From Rhizobium sp. (lineage in GTDB: Bacteria > Pseudomonadota > Alphaproteobacteria > Rhizobiales > Rhizobiaceae), in contig JAHHDR010000024.1 in NCBI GenBank assembly GCA_019739215.1, positions 124,001-188,000 of the forward strand: a stretch of 64,000 nucleotides of DNA, in the 5' to 3' direction. Position numbers and translations under genes: made by a program. The notes below the pieces were generated by a model. The model was not told where the DNA came from and searched no databases. It saw only the letters and a program-made list of their open reading frames with translations. Positions 45,766-55,368 of this stretch are shown piece by piece; position 1 is the stretch's first letter, and the number at the start of each line of letters is the position of its first letter.

Positions 45766-46063
45766 GCAGATGCCCACAATACGGGCGCGGCTTGCCTGCC
45801 TTTGGTGCAGACAGGCAGGTCGAATGCCGCGGCAGGCTTTCAATCCATGCGGGAAACGCTCGATGCGCCATCGTAATGCATTGAAATAAAAGGCTGAAAT
45901 TTCCCACCGCGAATCATCTGCGCCGCAGGGAACGCAGGGCCGAACATCGCAGGCAGACAGGACGGGATGCCAATTAGGCCAAGCCTAATCAAGGGTTCCG
46001 GAACGCGTCATTTACCGGACGCCCGTCCCTCAATCCAATAGCATCAGTCAAGGAACAGCTCAG
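45766..46063 (+). promoter_or_regulatory. Leader/intergenic region before the amine dehydrogenase gene
   Basis: 298 bp without a gene. It holds a 7-bp hairpin with 11-nt loop (45795-45801 / 45813-45819) that could end the aldehyde dehydrogenase transcript weakly, an AT-rich patch at 45870-45900, and a perfect 17-bp palindrome at 45973-45989. No clear -35/-10 pair was found. Confidence 0.45.
45973..45989. promoter_or_regulatory. 17-bp perfect palindrome with T-N11-A core, candidate LysR box
   Basis: ATTAGGC-CAA-GCCTAAT, 75 bp before the amine dehydrogenase start. Its inner part TAGGCCAAGCCTA is the T-N11-A pattern of LysR-type binding sites. The LysR gene two genes upstream is the obvious candidate. 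Confidence 0.55.
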
Positions 46064-48145
46064 ATGCGTGAGAGCAAATACGATATCCTGTTCGAGCCGG
46101 TCCGGATCGGACCGCACATCGCCAAGAACAGGTTCTATCAGGTGCCGCATTGCAATGGCGGCGGCTATCGCGACCCGTCGGCCGCCGCGGCGATGCGCGG
46201 CATCAAGTCCGAAGGCGGCTGGGGCGTCATCTTCACCGAGCAGACCGAGATGCATCATACCTCGGAGATCACGCCGTTCATCGAACTGCGGCTCTGGGAA
46301 GACAAGGACATTCCCGGCCTGCGCCGGATGTCGGACGCGATGAAGGTGCATGGCGCGCTGGCCGGCATCCAGCTTGCCTATTCCGGCATCAACGGTCCGA
46401 ATTTCTACACCAAGGAAGTGCCGCTCGCGCCGTCCGCTCTGCCGATCCGCACCTTCACCAACGATCCGGTGCAGGCTCGCGCGCTCGACAGGAGCGAAAT
46501 CCGCGACCTGCGCCGCTGGTTCGTCAATGCCGCCAAGCGCTCCAAGATCGCCGGCTTCGACCTGATCTGTCTTTACGGCGCGCACGGGTTCGGCATCTTC
46601 CAGCACTTCCTGTCGCGCGCCACCAACCAGCGGACCGACGAATATGGCGGCAGCCTCGAGAACCGTTCGCGCTTTGCCCGGGAAGTCGTGGCCGATATCC
46701 GCGACGCCGTCGGCGATACGACCGCGATCACAATGCGCGTCAGCCTCGACGAGACGATCGGCGAACTCGGCTTCTCCAATGCCGAGGTGCGGGAATTCGT
46801 CGAGATGAATGCCGACCTGCCCGACCTCTGGGACCTCGCGCATGGCGCCTGGGAAGACTGTTCCGGCCCGTCGCGCTTCAAGGAGGAAGGCGCGCAGGAA
46901 CTGCTGGTCAAGGGTATCCGCGAGCTCTCGTCGCGGCCGGTCGTCGGCGTCGGCCGCTTCACCTCGCCCGATGTCATGGCGCGCATGATCCGCCAGGGCG
47001 TGCTCGATTTCATCGGCTGCGCCCGGCCGTCGATCGCCGATCCCTTCCTGCCGAAGAAGATCGAGGAAGGCCGCATCGAGGACATCCGCGAATGCATCGG
47101 CTGCAACATGTGCGTGACGGGCGACATGACCATGTCGATCAGCCGCTGCACCCAGAACCCGACCTTCATGGAAGAATGGCGCAAGGGCTGGCATCCTGAG
47201 CGGATGAACGAAAAGGGCGTGAGCCAGACCGTGCTCGTCGTCGGCGCCGGTCCGGCCGGGTTGGAGGCCACCCGCGCGCTCGCACTGCGCGGCTACGACG
47301 TGACGCTCGCCGAAGCCACCACCACGCTCGGCGGCCGCGTCGCTCGCGAACGCCTGCTGCCGGGGCTGTCGGCCTGGGGCCGCGTGGTCGACTACCGCCA
47401 GTACCAGATTAGCCAGCGAACCAATGTCGAGACCTATTTCGACAGCCGCCTCACCGCCGAGGACGTTCTCGGCTTCGGTTTCGAGCATGTCGCCATCGCC
47501 ACCGGCTCGCACTGGCGCCGAGATGGTGTCGCACGCCAGCATGTGGTGCCGATGCCTGTTGACGAGACGATGACGGTCTGGACGCCCGATGATGTCATGG
47601 CGAGCAAGCATCCGGACGATCTCTCCGGCAAGACCGTCGTGGTCTATGACGACGACCACTATTACATGGGCGGCGTTATGGCCGAAGTCATGGCCAAGGC
47701 CGGCGCCCATGTCGTGCTCGTCACCCCGTCGGCCTATGTCTCGGACTGGACCCGCAACACGCTGGAACAGGGCGCCATTCATGTCCGGCTCGACGATCTC
47801 GGCGTCGACATCCGCCTCAATCGCGGCATCACCGCGATCCGCGCCGGCGAGGTCGAGACCAATTGCAGCTATACCGGCCGGCGTAAGCCGGTCGCCTGCG
47901 ACGCCGTCGTCATGGTCGCCTCGCGGGTCTCCGAGGATGCGCTCTACCACGCCGTCATGGACCGGCAGGCCGACTGGGCCGATGCCGGCATTAAGTCCGT
48001 CAAGCTGATCGGCGATGCCGCAGCGCCCGCGCCGATCGCCTGGGCGACCTATGCCGGCCACCGCTATGCGCGCGAACTCGACACTGCAGATATCGGCGAC
48101 GCCCTGCCCTTCCGCCGCGAAATCACCCAACTCGAGCCGACGTGA
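46064..48145 (+). CDS. Histamine/trimethylamine-dehydrogenase-type iron-sulfur flavoprotein
   Basis: 693 residues: an OYE-like TIM barrel (1-340), 4Fe-4S loop and C-terminal dinucleotide-binding domains (VLVVGAGPAGLEA near 387). The TMADH hallmark FYQVPHC places Cys30 exactly where the enzyme carries 6-S-cysteinyl FMN. Cluster cysteines are 344, 347, 350 and 362. YGAH (171-174) keeps the active-site Tyr/His. The TMADH aromatic bowl (Tyr60, Trp264, Trp355) reads Gln60, Trp256 and Asp354 by my alignment, the combination I recall for histamine dehydrogenase. Predicted to oxidatively deaminate a primary amine or diamine and pass electrons to an electron-transfer protein. First gene of the operon with the Pot-type transporter. 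Confidence 0.88.
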   Translation: MRESKYDILFEPVRIGPHIAKNRFYQVPHCNGGGYRDPSAAAAMRGIKSEGGWGVIFTEQTEMHHTSEITPFIELRLWEDKDIPGLRRMSDAMKVHGALAGIQLAYSGINGPNFYTKEVPLAPSALPIRTFTNDPVQARALDRSEIRDLRRWFVNAAKRSKIAGFDLICLYGAHGFGIFQHFLSRATNQRTDEYGGSLENRSRFAREVVADIRDAVGDTTAITMRVSLDETIGELGFSNAEVREFVEMNADLPDLWDLAHGAWEDCSGPSRFKEEGAQELLVKGIRELSSRPVVGVGRFTSPDVMARMIRQGVLDFIGCARPSIADPFLPKKIEEGRIEDIRECIGCNMCVTGDMTMSISRCTQNPTFMEEWRKGWHPERMNEKGVSQTVLVVGAGPAGLEATRALALRGYDVTLAEATTTLGGRVARERLLPGLSAWGRVVDYRQYQISQRTNVETYFDSRLTAEDVLGFGFEHVAIATGSHWRRDGVARQHVVPMPVDETMTVWTPDDVMASKHPDDLSGKTVVVYDDDHYYMGGVMAEVMAKAGAHVVLVTPSAYVSDWTRNTLEQGAIHVRLDDLGVDIRLNRGITAIRAGEVETNCSYTGRRKPVACDAVVMVASRVSEDALYHAVMDRQADWADAGIKSVKLIGDAAAPAPIAWATYAGHRYARELDTADIGDALPFRREITQLEPT

Positions 48146-48155
48146 GGAGAGTGCG

Positions 48156-49229
48156 ATGAGCAGGCCACCAGCCGTCGAAGTCCGGTCCGTCTCGAAGAAT
48201 TTCGGCGTCTACCAGGCGCTGAAATCCGTGAGCTTCGAGATCGGCACCAACGAGTTCTTCACCATGCTCGGGCCGTCGGGCTGCGGCAAGACCACGCTTC
48301 TGAGGATGATGGCCGGCTTCGACAATCCCACCAGCGGCAACATCCTGCTCAATGGCCGCGAGGTCATGGACATCCCGCCGCACAAGCGGCCTGTCAACAC
48401 CGTGTTCCAGAGCTACGCGCTGTTCCCGCATATGACGCTGGAGCAGAATGTCGCCTACGGTCTCGAAAATCTCGGCTGGGAGAGAAGCCGCATCAAGGCC
48501 CGCACCGGCGAGATGCTGGAGCGCGTGCACATGTCCGCCATGGCCGGCCGAAAGCCCGGACAACTGTCGGGCGGCCAGAAGCAGCGCATTGCGCTGGCCC
48601 GTGCGCTGGCGCCGGAGCCGCAAGTGCTGCTGCTCGACGAGCCGCTCTCGGCGCTCGACCTCAAGCTCCGTCAGGCGATGCGCGACGAGTTGCGCAACCT
48701 GCAGCGCGATACCGGCATCACCTTCGTCTTCGTCACCCACGACCAGGAGGAAGCGCTCGACATGTCCGACCGCATCGCCGTGCTCGGTGCCGGCGAGGTC
48801 CAGCAGATCGGCACGCCCGCGGAGATCTACGAGGAGCCGGTCAATCGCTTCGTTGCCGATTTCGTCGGCGAGACCAATTTCCTCGATGTCGAGATCCTCG
48901 AAACCACGGCCGGCCGCGCGACCGTGCGCACCCCCTTCGGCGTCGTGTTGACCGCGCCGGCCACCGGCCGCACGGCCAAGGGCCGCGCCACGCTGTCGAT
49001 CCGGCCGGAGAAGGTCAATCTCGGCGACCAGGCGACGGGCGTGACGCTCGAAGGCCGGGTCGTCAACAAGAACTACATGGGCGGCTACACCCATTACACG
49101 CTCGATGTCGGCGGCACGGAACTGCGTGCCTCGCGCCGCAACGCGTCGCGCGAGGGCGACACGATCGCCCTCGGCTCGATGGTGAAGGTCGGCTTCTCCG
49201 AAAGCGCGGCAAGGGTACTGGCGGCATGA
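48156..49229 (+). CDS. Spermidine/putrescine-type ABC transporter ATPase (PotA-like)
   Basis: 357-residue ATPase. Walker A GPSGCGKTT, Q-loop FQSYALFPHMTLEQNVAYGL, signature LSGGQKQRIALARAL, Walker B VLLLDEPLSALD and switch VTHDQEEAL. The C-terminal TOBE regulatory domain runs from about residue 280 (SIRPEKVNLG). ATG 48156 with GAGGAGAG upstream, 11 bases after the amine dehydrogenase stop. Confidence 0.93.
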   Translation: MSRPPAVEVRSVSKNFGVYQALKSVSFEIGTNEFFTMLGPSGCGKTTLLRMMAGFDNPTSGNILLNGREVMDIPPHKRPVNTVFQSYALFPHMTLEQNVAYGLENLGWERSRIKARTGEMLERVHMSAMAGRKPGQLSGGQKQRIALARALAPEPQVLLLDEPLSALDLKLRQAMRDELRNLQRDTGITFVFVTHDQEEALDMSDRIAVLGAGEVQQIGTPAEIYEEPVNRFVADFVGETNFLDVEILETTAGRATVRTPFGVVLTAPATGRTAKGRATLSIRPEKVNLGDQATGVTLEGRVVNKNYMGGYTHYTLDVGGTELRASRRNASREGDTIALGSMVKVGFSESAARVLAA

Positions 49230-50155
49230 CGGACAGCGCGCTCCACGCGACCATCGAGACACGCGGCGCTGATAGCCCGCGTTTCTGGCGCGACCTGTCC
49301 TTCTGGGGCCTGCTGCCGTCCTGGCTGCTGATGGGCTTCGCGCTGATCCTGCCGATCGCGATCATCGCCGCCGTGTCGGTCGCCACCCGCGGCTCGCATG
49401 GCGGCTTCACCTGGGATGTCAATCTCGAGGGCTATCGCCAGATCCTGTTCAACGAGGGCTGGACCGGCGAGCTCGAATTCACGCCGCAATATCTGCTGAT
49501 CATCTTCCGCACCTTCCTGATCGCCGGCGCGACGACTGTTATCTGCCTTCTCTTTGCCGTCCCCGTCGCCTATTTCATCTCCCGCCAGCCGGCCAAGCGC
49601 AAGGCGATCCTCGTCTATCTCGTCACGCTCCCCTTCTGGGTGTCGATGATCCTGCGCGTCTATGCCTGGATGATCATCCTCGGCAAGGACGGCACGCTGG
49701 CGAGCGCGCTGGAAGCGATCGGCTTTCCCGATGGCATGAGCTTCATGTTCAATGACGGCGCCACGTTGACGGCGATGGTCTACACCTACATGCCGCTGAT
49801 GGTGCTGCCGGTCTTCGCTTCCATCGAGAAGCTCGACGGCACGCTGATCGAGGCCTCGCACGATCTCTACGGCAATCGCCTGACGACGCTCCGCCGCGTG
49901 ATCCTGCCGTTGACGACACCGGGTATCCTCGCCGGCGCGATCCTCGTCTTCGTGCCCTCGCTCGGTGCTGTGCTGGAGCCGACGCTGATGGGCGGCGGCA
50001 AGCAGATGATGATGGGCTCGCTGATCCAGCTGCAGTTCGGCGGCGGCCGCAATTGGCCGTTCGGTGCCGCGATCGCCATGACGCTGATGGCGCTTGTGAT
50101 GATCTTCCTCGTCTATGCCGCGCTGCGCGCCGCCCGCAAGGAGCCCGAGGCATGA
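49226..50155 (+). CDS. Spermidine/putrescine-type ABC transporter permease (PotB-like)
   Basis: 309-residue inner-membrane permease with six or seven helices. The coupling motif EASHDLYGNRLTTLRRVILPLTTPGI (EAA loop) is near residue 210, and LPFWVSMILRVYAWMIIL is typical of PotB. Overlaps the ATPase stop and the next permease start by four bases each. Confidence 0.92.
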   Translation: MTDSALHATIETRGADSPRFWRDLSFWGLLPSWLLMGFALILPIAIIAAVSVATRGSHGGFTWDVNLEGYRQILFNEGWTGELEFTPQYLLIIFRTFLIAGATTVICLLFAVPVAYFISRQPAKRKAILVYLVTLPFWVSMILRVYAWMIILGKDGTLASALEAIGFPDGMSFMFNDGATLTAMVYTYMPLMVLPVFASIEKLDGTLIEASHDLYGNRLTTLRRVILPLTTPGILAGAILVFVPSLGAVLEPTLMGGGKQMMMGSLIQLQFGGGRNWPFGAAIAMTLMALVMIFLVYAALRAARKEPEA

Positions 50156-50955
50156 GTGTCCGTCACGACGTCAAGCGCTATCCCGGCCTCGGTCCGCTCA
50201 CCGTTCTGTTCTTCGTCTATCTCTATGCACCGCTCGCCGTGATCGTGGTCTATTCCTTCAACGCCAACAAGATCGCCGGCATGTGGACGCATTTTTCGTT
50301 CCAGTGGTATGGCGCCGCGCTCAACAATACCGCGCTGATGAGCGCGCTCGAGACCTCGCTGATCATCGCTGCCGTCGCAACCGTCGTGGCGACGTCGATC
50401 GCGCTAACGGCGGCACTCGCGATCATTCGCGGCAAGAATGTCCGCTTCCGCAAGCTTTCGGAAACGATCGTCAACCTGCCGCTGCTGCTGCCGGAAATCG
50501 TTCTCGCGGTGGCGACACTGATCCTGTTCTCGCTTGTCGGCGTGCAGAACGGCATGGTGAAGCTGATCGTCGCCCACTCGGCCTTCTGCACGCCTTTCGC
50601 CTTCCTGCCGATCCGGGCGCGGCTGCAAGGCATGTCGCTCGATCTCGAGGAAGCCAGCGCCGACCTCTATGCCTCGCGGTGGACGACGTTCCGGCGCGTG
50701 ACGCTGCCATTGATCTTCCCCGGCGTGTTCTCGGGCGCGATGCTGGCCTTCCTGATCTCGATGGACGACTTCATCACCTCGATGATGCTGTCGTCGGGCG
50801 GCACCACGACGCTGCCCGTCTACATCTTCTCGCTCATCCGCAGCGGCACCTCGCCCGAACTCAACGCGATCGCCACGCTGCTCATCCTCGCCTCGCTCGT
50901 GCTCGCCACCCTTGCCCTGGTGGTCGCGGCGCGCGGCAGTCGTGACAATGCCTAG
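50152..50955 (+). CDS. Spermidine/putrescine-type ABC transporter permease (PotC-like)
   Basis: 267-residue permease with six helices. PotC-like opening LFFVYLYAPLAVIVVYSFNANK and coupling motif EASADLYASRWTTFRRVTLPLIFPG near residue 170, then FLISMDDFITSMMLSSGGTTTLPVYIFS. Start ATG 50152 overlaps the PotB stop; a longer frame upstream is not real. Confidence 0.92.
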   Translation: MSVRHDVKRYPGLGPLTVLFFVYLYAPLAVIVVYSFNANKIAGMWTHFSFQWYGAALNNTALMSALETSLIIAAVATVVATSIALTAALAIIRGKNVRFRKLSETIVNLPLLLPEIVLAVATLILFSLVGVQNGMVKLIVAHSAFCTPFAFLPIRARLQGMSLDLEEASADLYASRWTTFRRVTLPLIFPGVFSGAMLAFLISMDDFITSMMLSSGGTTTLPVYIFSLIRSGTSPELNAIATLLILASLVLATLALVVAARGSRDNA

Positions 50956-50996
50956 AAATCAAGCCTGAAATCCAAAAACCAAGAGAGGAACGTAAA

Positions 50997-52013
50997 ATGA
51001 AAAAGTATCTTTTTGCCACCGCAATGGCGCTCTGCCTCGGCACATCGGCACAGGCCGAGGGCACGCTCAACCTTTATGTCTGGGCGGATTCGATCTCGCC
51101 GGCCCTGATCGAGAAGTTCTCGAAAGAGAACGACGTCAAGGTCAATGTCGACGGCTATACGTCGAACGAAGACCTGCTGACCAAGCTGCAGGCCGGCTCG
51201 TCGGGCTATGACATCGCGACACCGTCGCAGCACTTCCTGCGCGTCATGATCGACCAGGGCCTGCTCGAAAACTACGGCGCCAACAAGCTCGCGTCCTATG
51301 GCAATATCGACGAGCGCTGGCGGAACCAGTGGTGGGACGAAAACCAGGAATATTCCATTCCGCTCGCCTATGGTACGGCCGGCTTCGCCGTCAATATCAG
51401 CCTCTACAAGGGCCCGACGGACAGCTTCAAATACTTCTTCGAGCCGGAAGGCGAGCTCAAGGGCAAGATCGCCATGCTGTCCTATCCGGACGAGGTGATC
51501 GGCGCCGCCCAGCTATATCTCGGCGTGCCCTTCTGCACCGAAGACCAGGCGGAGATGAAGAAAGTGCTCGACCTGCTGATGGCGCAGAAGCCCTCGGTAG
51601 CGGCCTATTCCTCCGACAACATTGCCACCCGCCTGAGTTCGGGCGAAGTCTCGGCGCATTTCTGGTGGGACGGCGAAGAACTGAAGAACCGCACGGGCGG
51701 CGCGCCGCTCGCCTTCGCCATGACCAAGGAAGGCCTCGTCGGCTGGCTCGACAGCATGGTGATCCCCAAGGGCGCGCCCAACCAGGCCAATGCCATCAAG
51801 TTCATCGAATTCATGTCGACGCCTGAAAACGCGACCGAGCAGATGAACTTCTACGCCCATTCCTCGCCGATGAAGCTGGTGCAGGACAAGGTGAAATACA
51901 CCAAGGAGATGGCGCCGGAACTCTATCCCGACGTGCCCGTCCAGTTCTCGCGCACCTGCTCGCCGGCTGCGCAGGATCTCGTGACCCGCGTCTGGACCCA
52001 GCTCCTGCAGTAA
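50997..52013 (+). CDS. Spermidine/putrescine-type substrate-binding protein (PotD-like)
   Basis: 338-residue periplasmic protein with a Sec signal (residues 1-20, cleavage after SAQA). Mature start EGTLNLYVWADSISPALIEKFSKEN and YDIATPSQHFLRVMIDQGLLE match PotD/PotF. Aromatic residues such as NQWWDEN and HFWWDGEE could line an amine-binding pocket. A second role in importing betaine-like or opine-like amines cannot be excluded. Fourth transporter gene, unlike the LIV and TRAP loci where the binding protein comes first. Confidence 0.92.
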   Translation: MKKYLFATAMALCLGTSAQAEGTLNLYVWADSISPALIEKFSKENDVKVNVDGYTSNEDLLTKLQAGSSGYDIATPSQHFLRVMIDQGLLENYGANKLASYGNIDERWRNQWWDENQEYSIPLAYGTAGFAVNISLYKGPTDSFKYFFEPEGELKGKIAMLSYPDEVIGAAQLYLGVPFCTEDQAEMKKVLDLLMAQKPSVAAYSSDNIATRLSSGEVSAHFWWDGEELKNRTGGAPLAFAMTKEGLVGWLDSMVIPKGAPNQANAIKFIEFMSTPENATEQMNFYAHSSPMKLVQDKVKYTKEMAPELYPDVPVQFSRTCSPAAQDLVTRVWTQLLQ

Positions 52014-52022
52014 CGATGTCGC

Positions 52023-52041
52023 CGGGGGCGTCGAGCCCCCG
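52023..52041 (+). other. Hairpin after the PotD-like gene
   Basis: CGGGGGC (52023-52029), loop GTCGA, GCCCCCG (52035-52041), starting 9 bases after the potD stop. No T-tract, so probably a message-stabilising or partial-termination element before the amidohydrolase gene. Confidence 0.55.
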
Positions 52042-52070
52042 CCGCTCTATTCCGCATACCGGAGCGCTCC

Positions 52071-53714
52071 ATGCCTGCCGACCTGATCATCACCAACGCC
52101 CGCATCCGCCCGATCTTCGCGCCTGAGGGCGTCACGGCGGTCGCCGTCGCCGAGGGTCGCATCCTGGCGCTCGGTTCGGACGAGGCGATCCGAGCGCATG
52201 TCGGTGCCGATACACGAACCATCGATGCCGGCGGTCGCGAACTGATGCCCGGCTTCATCGAGAGCCACTTGCATCTCTTCATGGGCGGGGCGACGCTCGC
52301 CATGCTTAATCTCGGCCCGACATTCGGCTTCGAGGCGACGGCCAGCGCCTTCCGTGACTTCGCCGCCGCCAATCCCGGCGACGGGATCCTGTTCGGCTAT
52401 GCGGTAAACTATGTGATCTTCGGCGAGGACCGCCGGCCGGACCGACACCTGCTCGACGCCATCATTGCCGACCGGCCGATCTGCATGTTCTCCACCGACC
52501 TGCATTGCGCCTGGGCCAATACCCGCGCGCTCGAGATGGCCGGCATTCTTGAAGGCGCCGATGTCGGCCCCGCTGCCGAAGTGGTGATGGGCGAGGACGG
52601 TCTCGCCAATGGCGAGCTGCGCGAAGCCGCCGCCATGAACCCGGTCAGGATGCTGTCGCGGCTCAAGGGTCGGGACGGACTCGACTACGAGGGCGGCGCG
52701 GTGTCTGACGAAGATCGCGCCTATGACCGCGCGTTGATCCGCAAGGCCGGCGACTATTGCGCCCAACACGGCATCACATCAGCCGTCAACATGGACGGCA
52801 ATGCCTATCAGGCCGGCTTGATGCGCGATCTCGCGCTGGGGGGCCAGATGCCCGTCCGCGTCAGCCTGCCACTCCGGCTCGAACAGCGCCACGGTCCCGA
52901 GGGGATCGCGCGGATCGAGGATTTCGGCCCCGAAGTGCCGGGCTGGCTCAGTTTCGGCCGCATCAAGCTCTTCATGGACGGCGTCTATGACACCTGGACG
53001 GCGCTGACAGTCACCGATTACCCCGACAAGCCCGGCTTCCGCTCGGAGCCATTGATCGCCCCGGACATCTTCAACGCCATGTGCGTGGAAGCCGACCGGC
53101 GCGGGCTGCAGGTTGCGACACATGCCGTGGGCGACGGTGCCGTTCGCGCCACGATCGACGGCTACGCGGCCGCCCGCAAAGCCAATGGCCCGCGCGACAG
53201 CCGTCACCGGATCGAGCATATCGACACGATCACGCCTGAGGATCTCGCCCGCCTCGACCCGCTCGGCATCGTCGCCTCGATGCAGCCGGTCCATCCGCCG
53301 GGCTCGGCCGGACTGCCGCTCGAGCCGACGACCACCATCATGGGCCGCGCACGCTGGGCCACGGCGTTCCCCTGGCGGATGATCCGCGACCTTGGCGTGC
53401 CGCTCACCTTCGGCACCGACTGGCCGGTGTCGCCGATCTCGCCGCTCTATGCCATCCACTGCGCGCTGACGCGCAAGACGTGGAGCAACGACATGCCCGA
53501 CCAGCGGCTGAGCCTCGACGAATGCCTGCTCGCCTATACCGAGGGCGGCGCCTATGCCGATTTCGCCGAGAATCGCTCGGGCAAGCTGGCGCCCGGTTTT
53601 GATGCCGATCTGGTGCTAATCGACGGTTCGCTCGAAGGGCTCGCCGAGACGGAAGATGCCGCGAGGGTCGCGATGACCATCTGCGGCGGCACGATTACCT
53701 ACAGGACAGAATGA
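52071..53714 (+). CDS. YtcJ-like metal-dependent amidohydrolase
   Basis: 547-residue amidohydrolase (Amidohydro_3 type). Metal-binding GFIESHLHLF near residue 65, a later TDLHCAW, HAVGDGAVRATIDG and RHRIEHIDTI with metal histidines, and FGTDWPVSP with the catalytic Asp. Start ATG 52071 follows GGAGCGCTCC; its stop overlaps the GMC oxidoreductase start. It probably hydrolyses an amide or N-acylated amine within the same pathway; members of this family are often of unknown substrate. Confidence 0.87.
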   Translation: MPADLIITNARIRPIFAPEGVTAVAVAEGRILALGSDEAIRAHVGADTRTIDAGGRELMPGFIESHLHLFMGGATLAMLNLGPTFGFEATASAFRDFAAANPGDGILFGYAVNYVIFGEDRRPDRHLLDAIIADRPICMFSTDLHCAWANTRALEMAGILEGADVGPAAEVVMGEDGLANGELREAAAMNPVRMLSRLKGRDGLDYEGGAVSDEDRAYDRALIRKAGDYCAQHGITSAVNMDGNAYQAGLMRDLALGGQMPVRVSLPLRLEQRHGPEGIARIEDFGPEVPGWLSFGRIKLFMDGVYDTWTALTVTDYPDKPGFRSEPLIAPDIFNAMCVEADRRGLQVATHAVGDGAVRATIDGYAAARKANGPRDSRHRIEHIDTITPEDLARLDPLGIVASMQPVHPPGSAGLPLEPTTTIMGRARWATAFPWRMIRDLGVPLTFGTDWPVSPISPLYAIHCALTRKTWSNDMPDQRLSLDECLLAYTEGGAYADFAENRSGKLAPGFDADLVLIDGSLEGLAETEDAARVAMTICGGTITYRTE

Positions 53715-55312
53715 TGGAAAGCGTCGACCATATCGTCATCGGCGCCGGTTCGGCCGGCTGCGTGGTCGCCAACCGCCTCTCGGCCGATCCGGCAAAGCGG
53801 GTGCTGGTTATTGAGAACGGTGGCAGCGATCGGGATATCCGCGTGAAAGTTCCGGCGGGCATCCTCGCCATGTATGGCCGCCCGCGCTTCGATTACGGCT
53901 TCGTCGGCACCCCGCAACCGGAACTCAACAACCGCCGCATTCCCGTCAACCGGGGCAAGCTGCTCGGCGGATCATCGTCGATGAATTCGATGCTTTATAT
54001 CCGTGGCGCGCGCGAGGACTACGATGAATGGCGCGATCTCGGCTGCGAGGGCTGGGCCTGGTCCGACGTCCTGCCCGTCTTCAAGGATCTCGAGCGCAAC
54101 CGGATTGGCCAGGACCCGGCCATTCATGGCACGCAGGGCGAACTGTTCGTCGACCGGCCGAAGGACCCGAATCCGGTTTGCGAGGACTTCATTGCCGCGG
54201 GCGGAACAATCGGCCTGCCGCGCAACACCGATTTCAACGGCCCGAGCCAGTTCGGCCTCGGCGTCTATGACGTCACCCAGAACAACGGCATCCGCTTTTC
54301 CGCCTACAATGCCTTCCTCGAGCCGGTGCGCAACCGGCCGAATCTCGTCATCTGGACCGGCACCGAGGTCAGTCGTCTCGTCATCACCGACGGCCGGGTC
54401 ACCGGCGTCGAGGTTCTGCGCAAAGGCCAGCCCGTCACCGTTTCCTGCCGCGGCGAGGTGGTGCTGTCCGCCGGCGCGATCGGCACGCCTGTCATCCTCA
54501 TGGCCTCGGGCATCGGCCCGGGTGGGGCGCTTCAGACGCAGGGTATTACCGTCGCCCGCGACCTGCCCGGCGTCGGCCAGAACCTGCGCGATCATGTCGA
54601 CGGCATGATCACCGTGCGCAGCAATTCCACCCGCACGCTCGGCATTTCGCTCCGTAATGCCGGCAAGCTGATGGCGGCACCCTTCAGCTTCGCCGCGGCC
54701 CGCAAGGGCCTGCTGTCGACCAATTATGTCGTGGCGGGCGGCTTCGCCCGGACGCGCCATGCCGGCGACCTGCCCGACGTCCAGTTCCATTTCGTACCCG
54801 GCTATCGCAGCCATCGTGGGCGGCTGGTCGAGTGGGGCCATGGCTTTGCCATCCATACCTGCGTGCTCAGGCCGAAATCGATCGGCGAAATCCGGCTGGT
54901 CCGGCAAGGCGAGCGCCTCACCACCGAGATCGACCATCGCTTCTTCAGCGACCCGCAGGACGCCCGCGTGCTTGTCGAGGGCATCAAGATCGCCCGTTCG
55001 ATCTTCGCCGCCCAACCGATGGCCAGCCTCAAGGGCCGGGAAATCCTGCCGGGACCGGATGTCCGCACCGACGACGAGATCCTCGCCTATCTCCGCGCCG
55101 AGGCGCTGACGGTCTATCACCCCGTCGGCACGGCGAAGATGGGGCGCGATCCGATGGCCGTGATCGATCCGGTCACGATGAAGGTCCACGGCATCGAGGG
55201 CCTGCGCGTGGCCGATGCCTCGGTCATGCCGACGCTGATCGGCGGCAACACCAATGCGCCGTCGATGATGATCGGCGAGAAATGCGCCCGCGCGATCCGC
55301 AAGGCAGCGTAA
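53711..55312 (+). CDS. GMC-family FAD oxidoreductase (choline/alcohol dehydrogenase-like)
   Basis: 533 residues. FAD motif IVIGAGSAGCVVANRL near residue 8, GMC signature 1 RGKLLGGSSSMNSMLYIRG near residue 85, signature 2 SAGAIGTPVILMASGIGP near residue 258, and active-site His470 in HPVGTAKMG with an Asn in GGNTNAPSM. Family members oxidise choline, polyethylene glycol or other alcohols. Here it may oxidise an amino-alcohol. Start overlaps the amidohydrolase stop (ATGATG). Confidence 0.9.
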   Translation: MMESVDHIVIGAGSAGCVVANRLSADPAKRVLVIENGGSDRDIRVKVPAGILAMYGRPRFDYGFVGTPQPELNNRRIPVNRGKLLGGSSSMNSMLYIRGAREDYDEWRDLGCEGWAWSDVLPVFKDLERNRIGQDPAIHGTQGELFVDRPKDPNPVCEDFIAAGGTIGLPRNTDFNGPSQFGLGVYDVTQNNGIRFSAYNAFLEPVRNRPNLVIWTGTEVSRLVITDGRVTGVEVLRKGQPVTVSCRGEVVLSAGAIGTPVILMASGIGPGGALQTQGITVARDLPGVGQNLRDHVDGMITVRSNSTRTLGISLRNAGKLMAAPFSFAAARKGLLSTNYVVAGGFARTRHAGDLPDVQFHFVPGYRSHRGRLVEWGHGFAIHTCVLRPKSIGEIRLVRQGERLTTEIDHRFFSDPQDARVLVEGIKIARSIFAAQPMASLKGREILPGPDVRTDDEILAYLRAEALTVYHPVGTAKMGRDPMAVIDPVTMKVHGIEGLRVADASVMPTLIGGNTNAPSMMIGEKCARAIRKAA

Positions 55313-55368
55313 TCAATCGTTCAAAACCGGCGGCAACGCGCCGGAACACAAAGTCCAGGGAGACACAC

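Noticed and set aside
45795..45819. Hairpin after the aldehyde dehydrogenase gene as an intrinsic terminator.
   Set aside because: Only 7 bp with an 11-nt loop and no T-tract; described as part of the leader region instead.
46150..47199. A 349-codon plus-strand frame inside the amine dehydrogenase gene.
   Set aside because: It is the +1 frame of a well-conserved 693-residue enzyme and has shadow-like Arg-rich composition.
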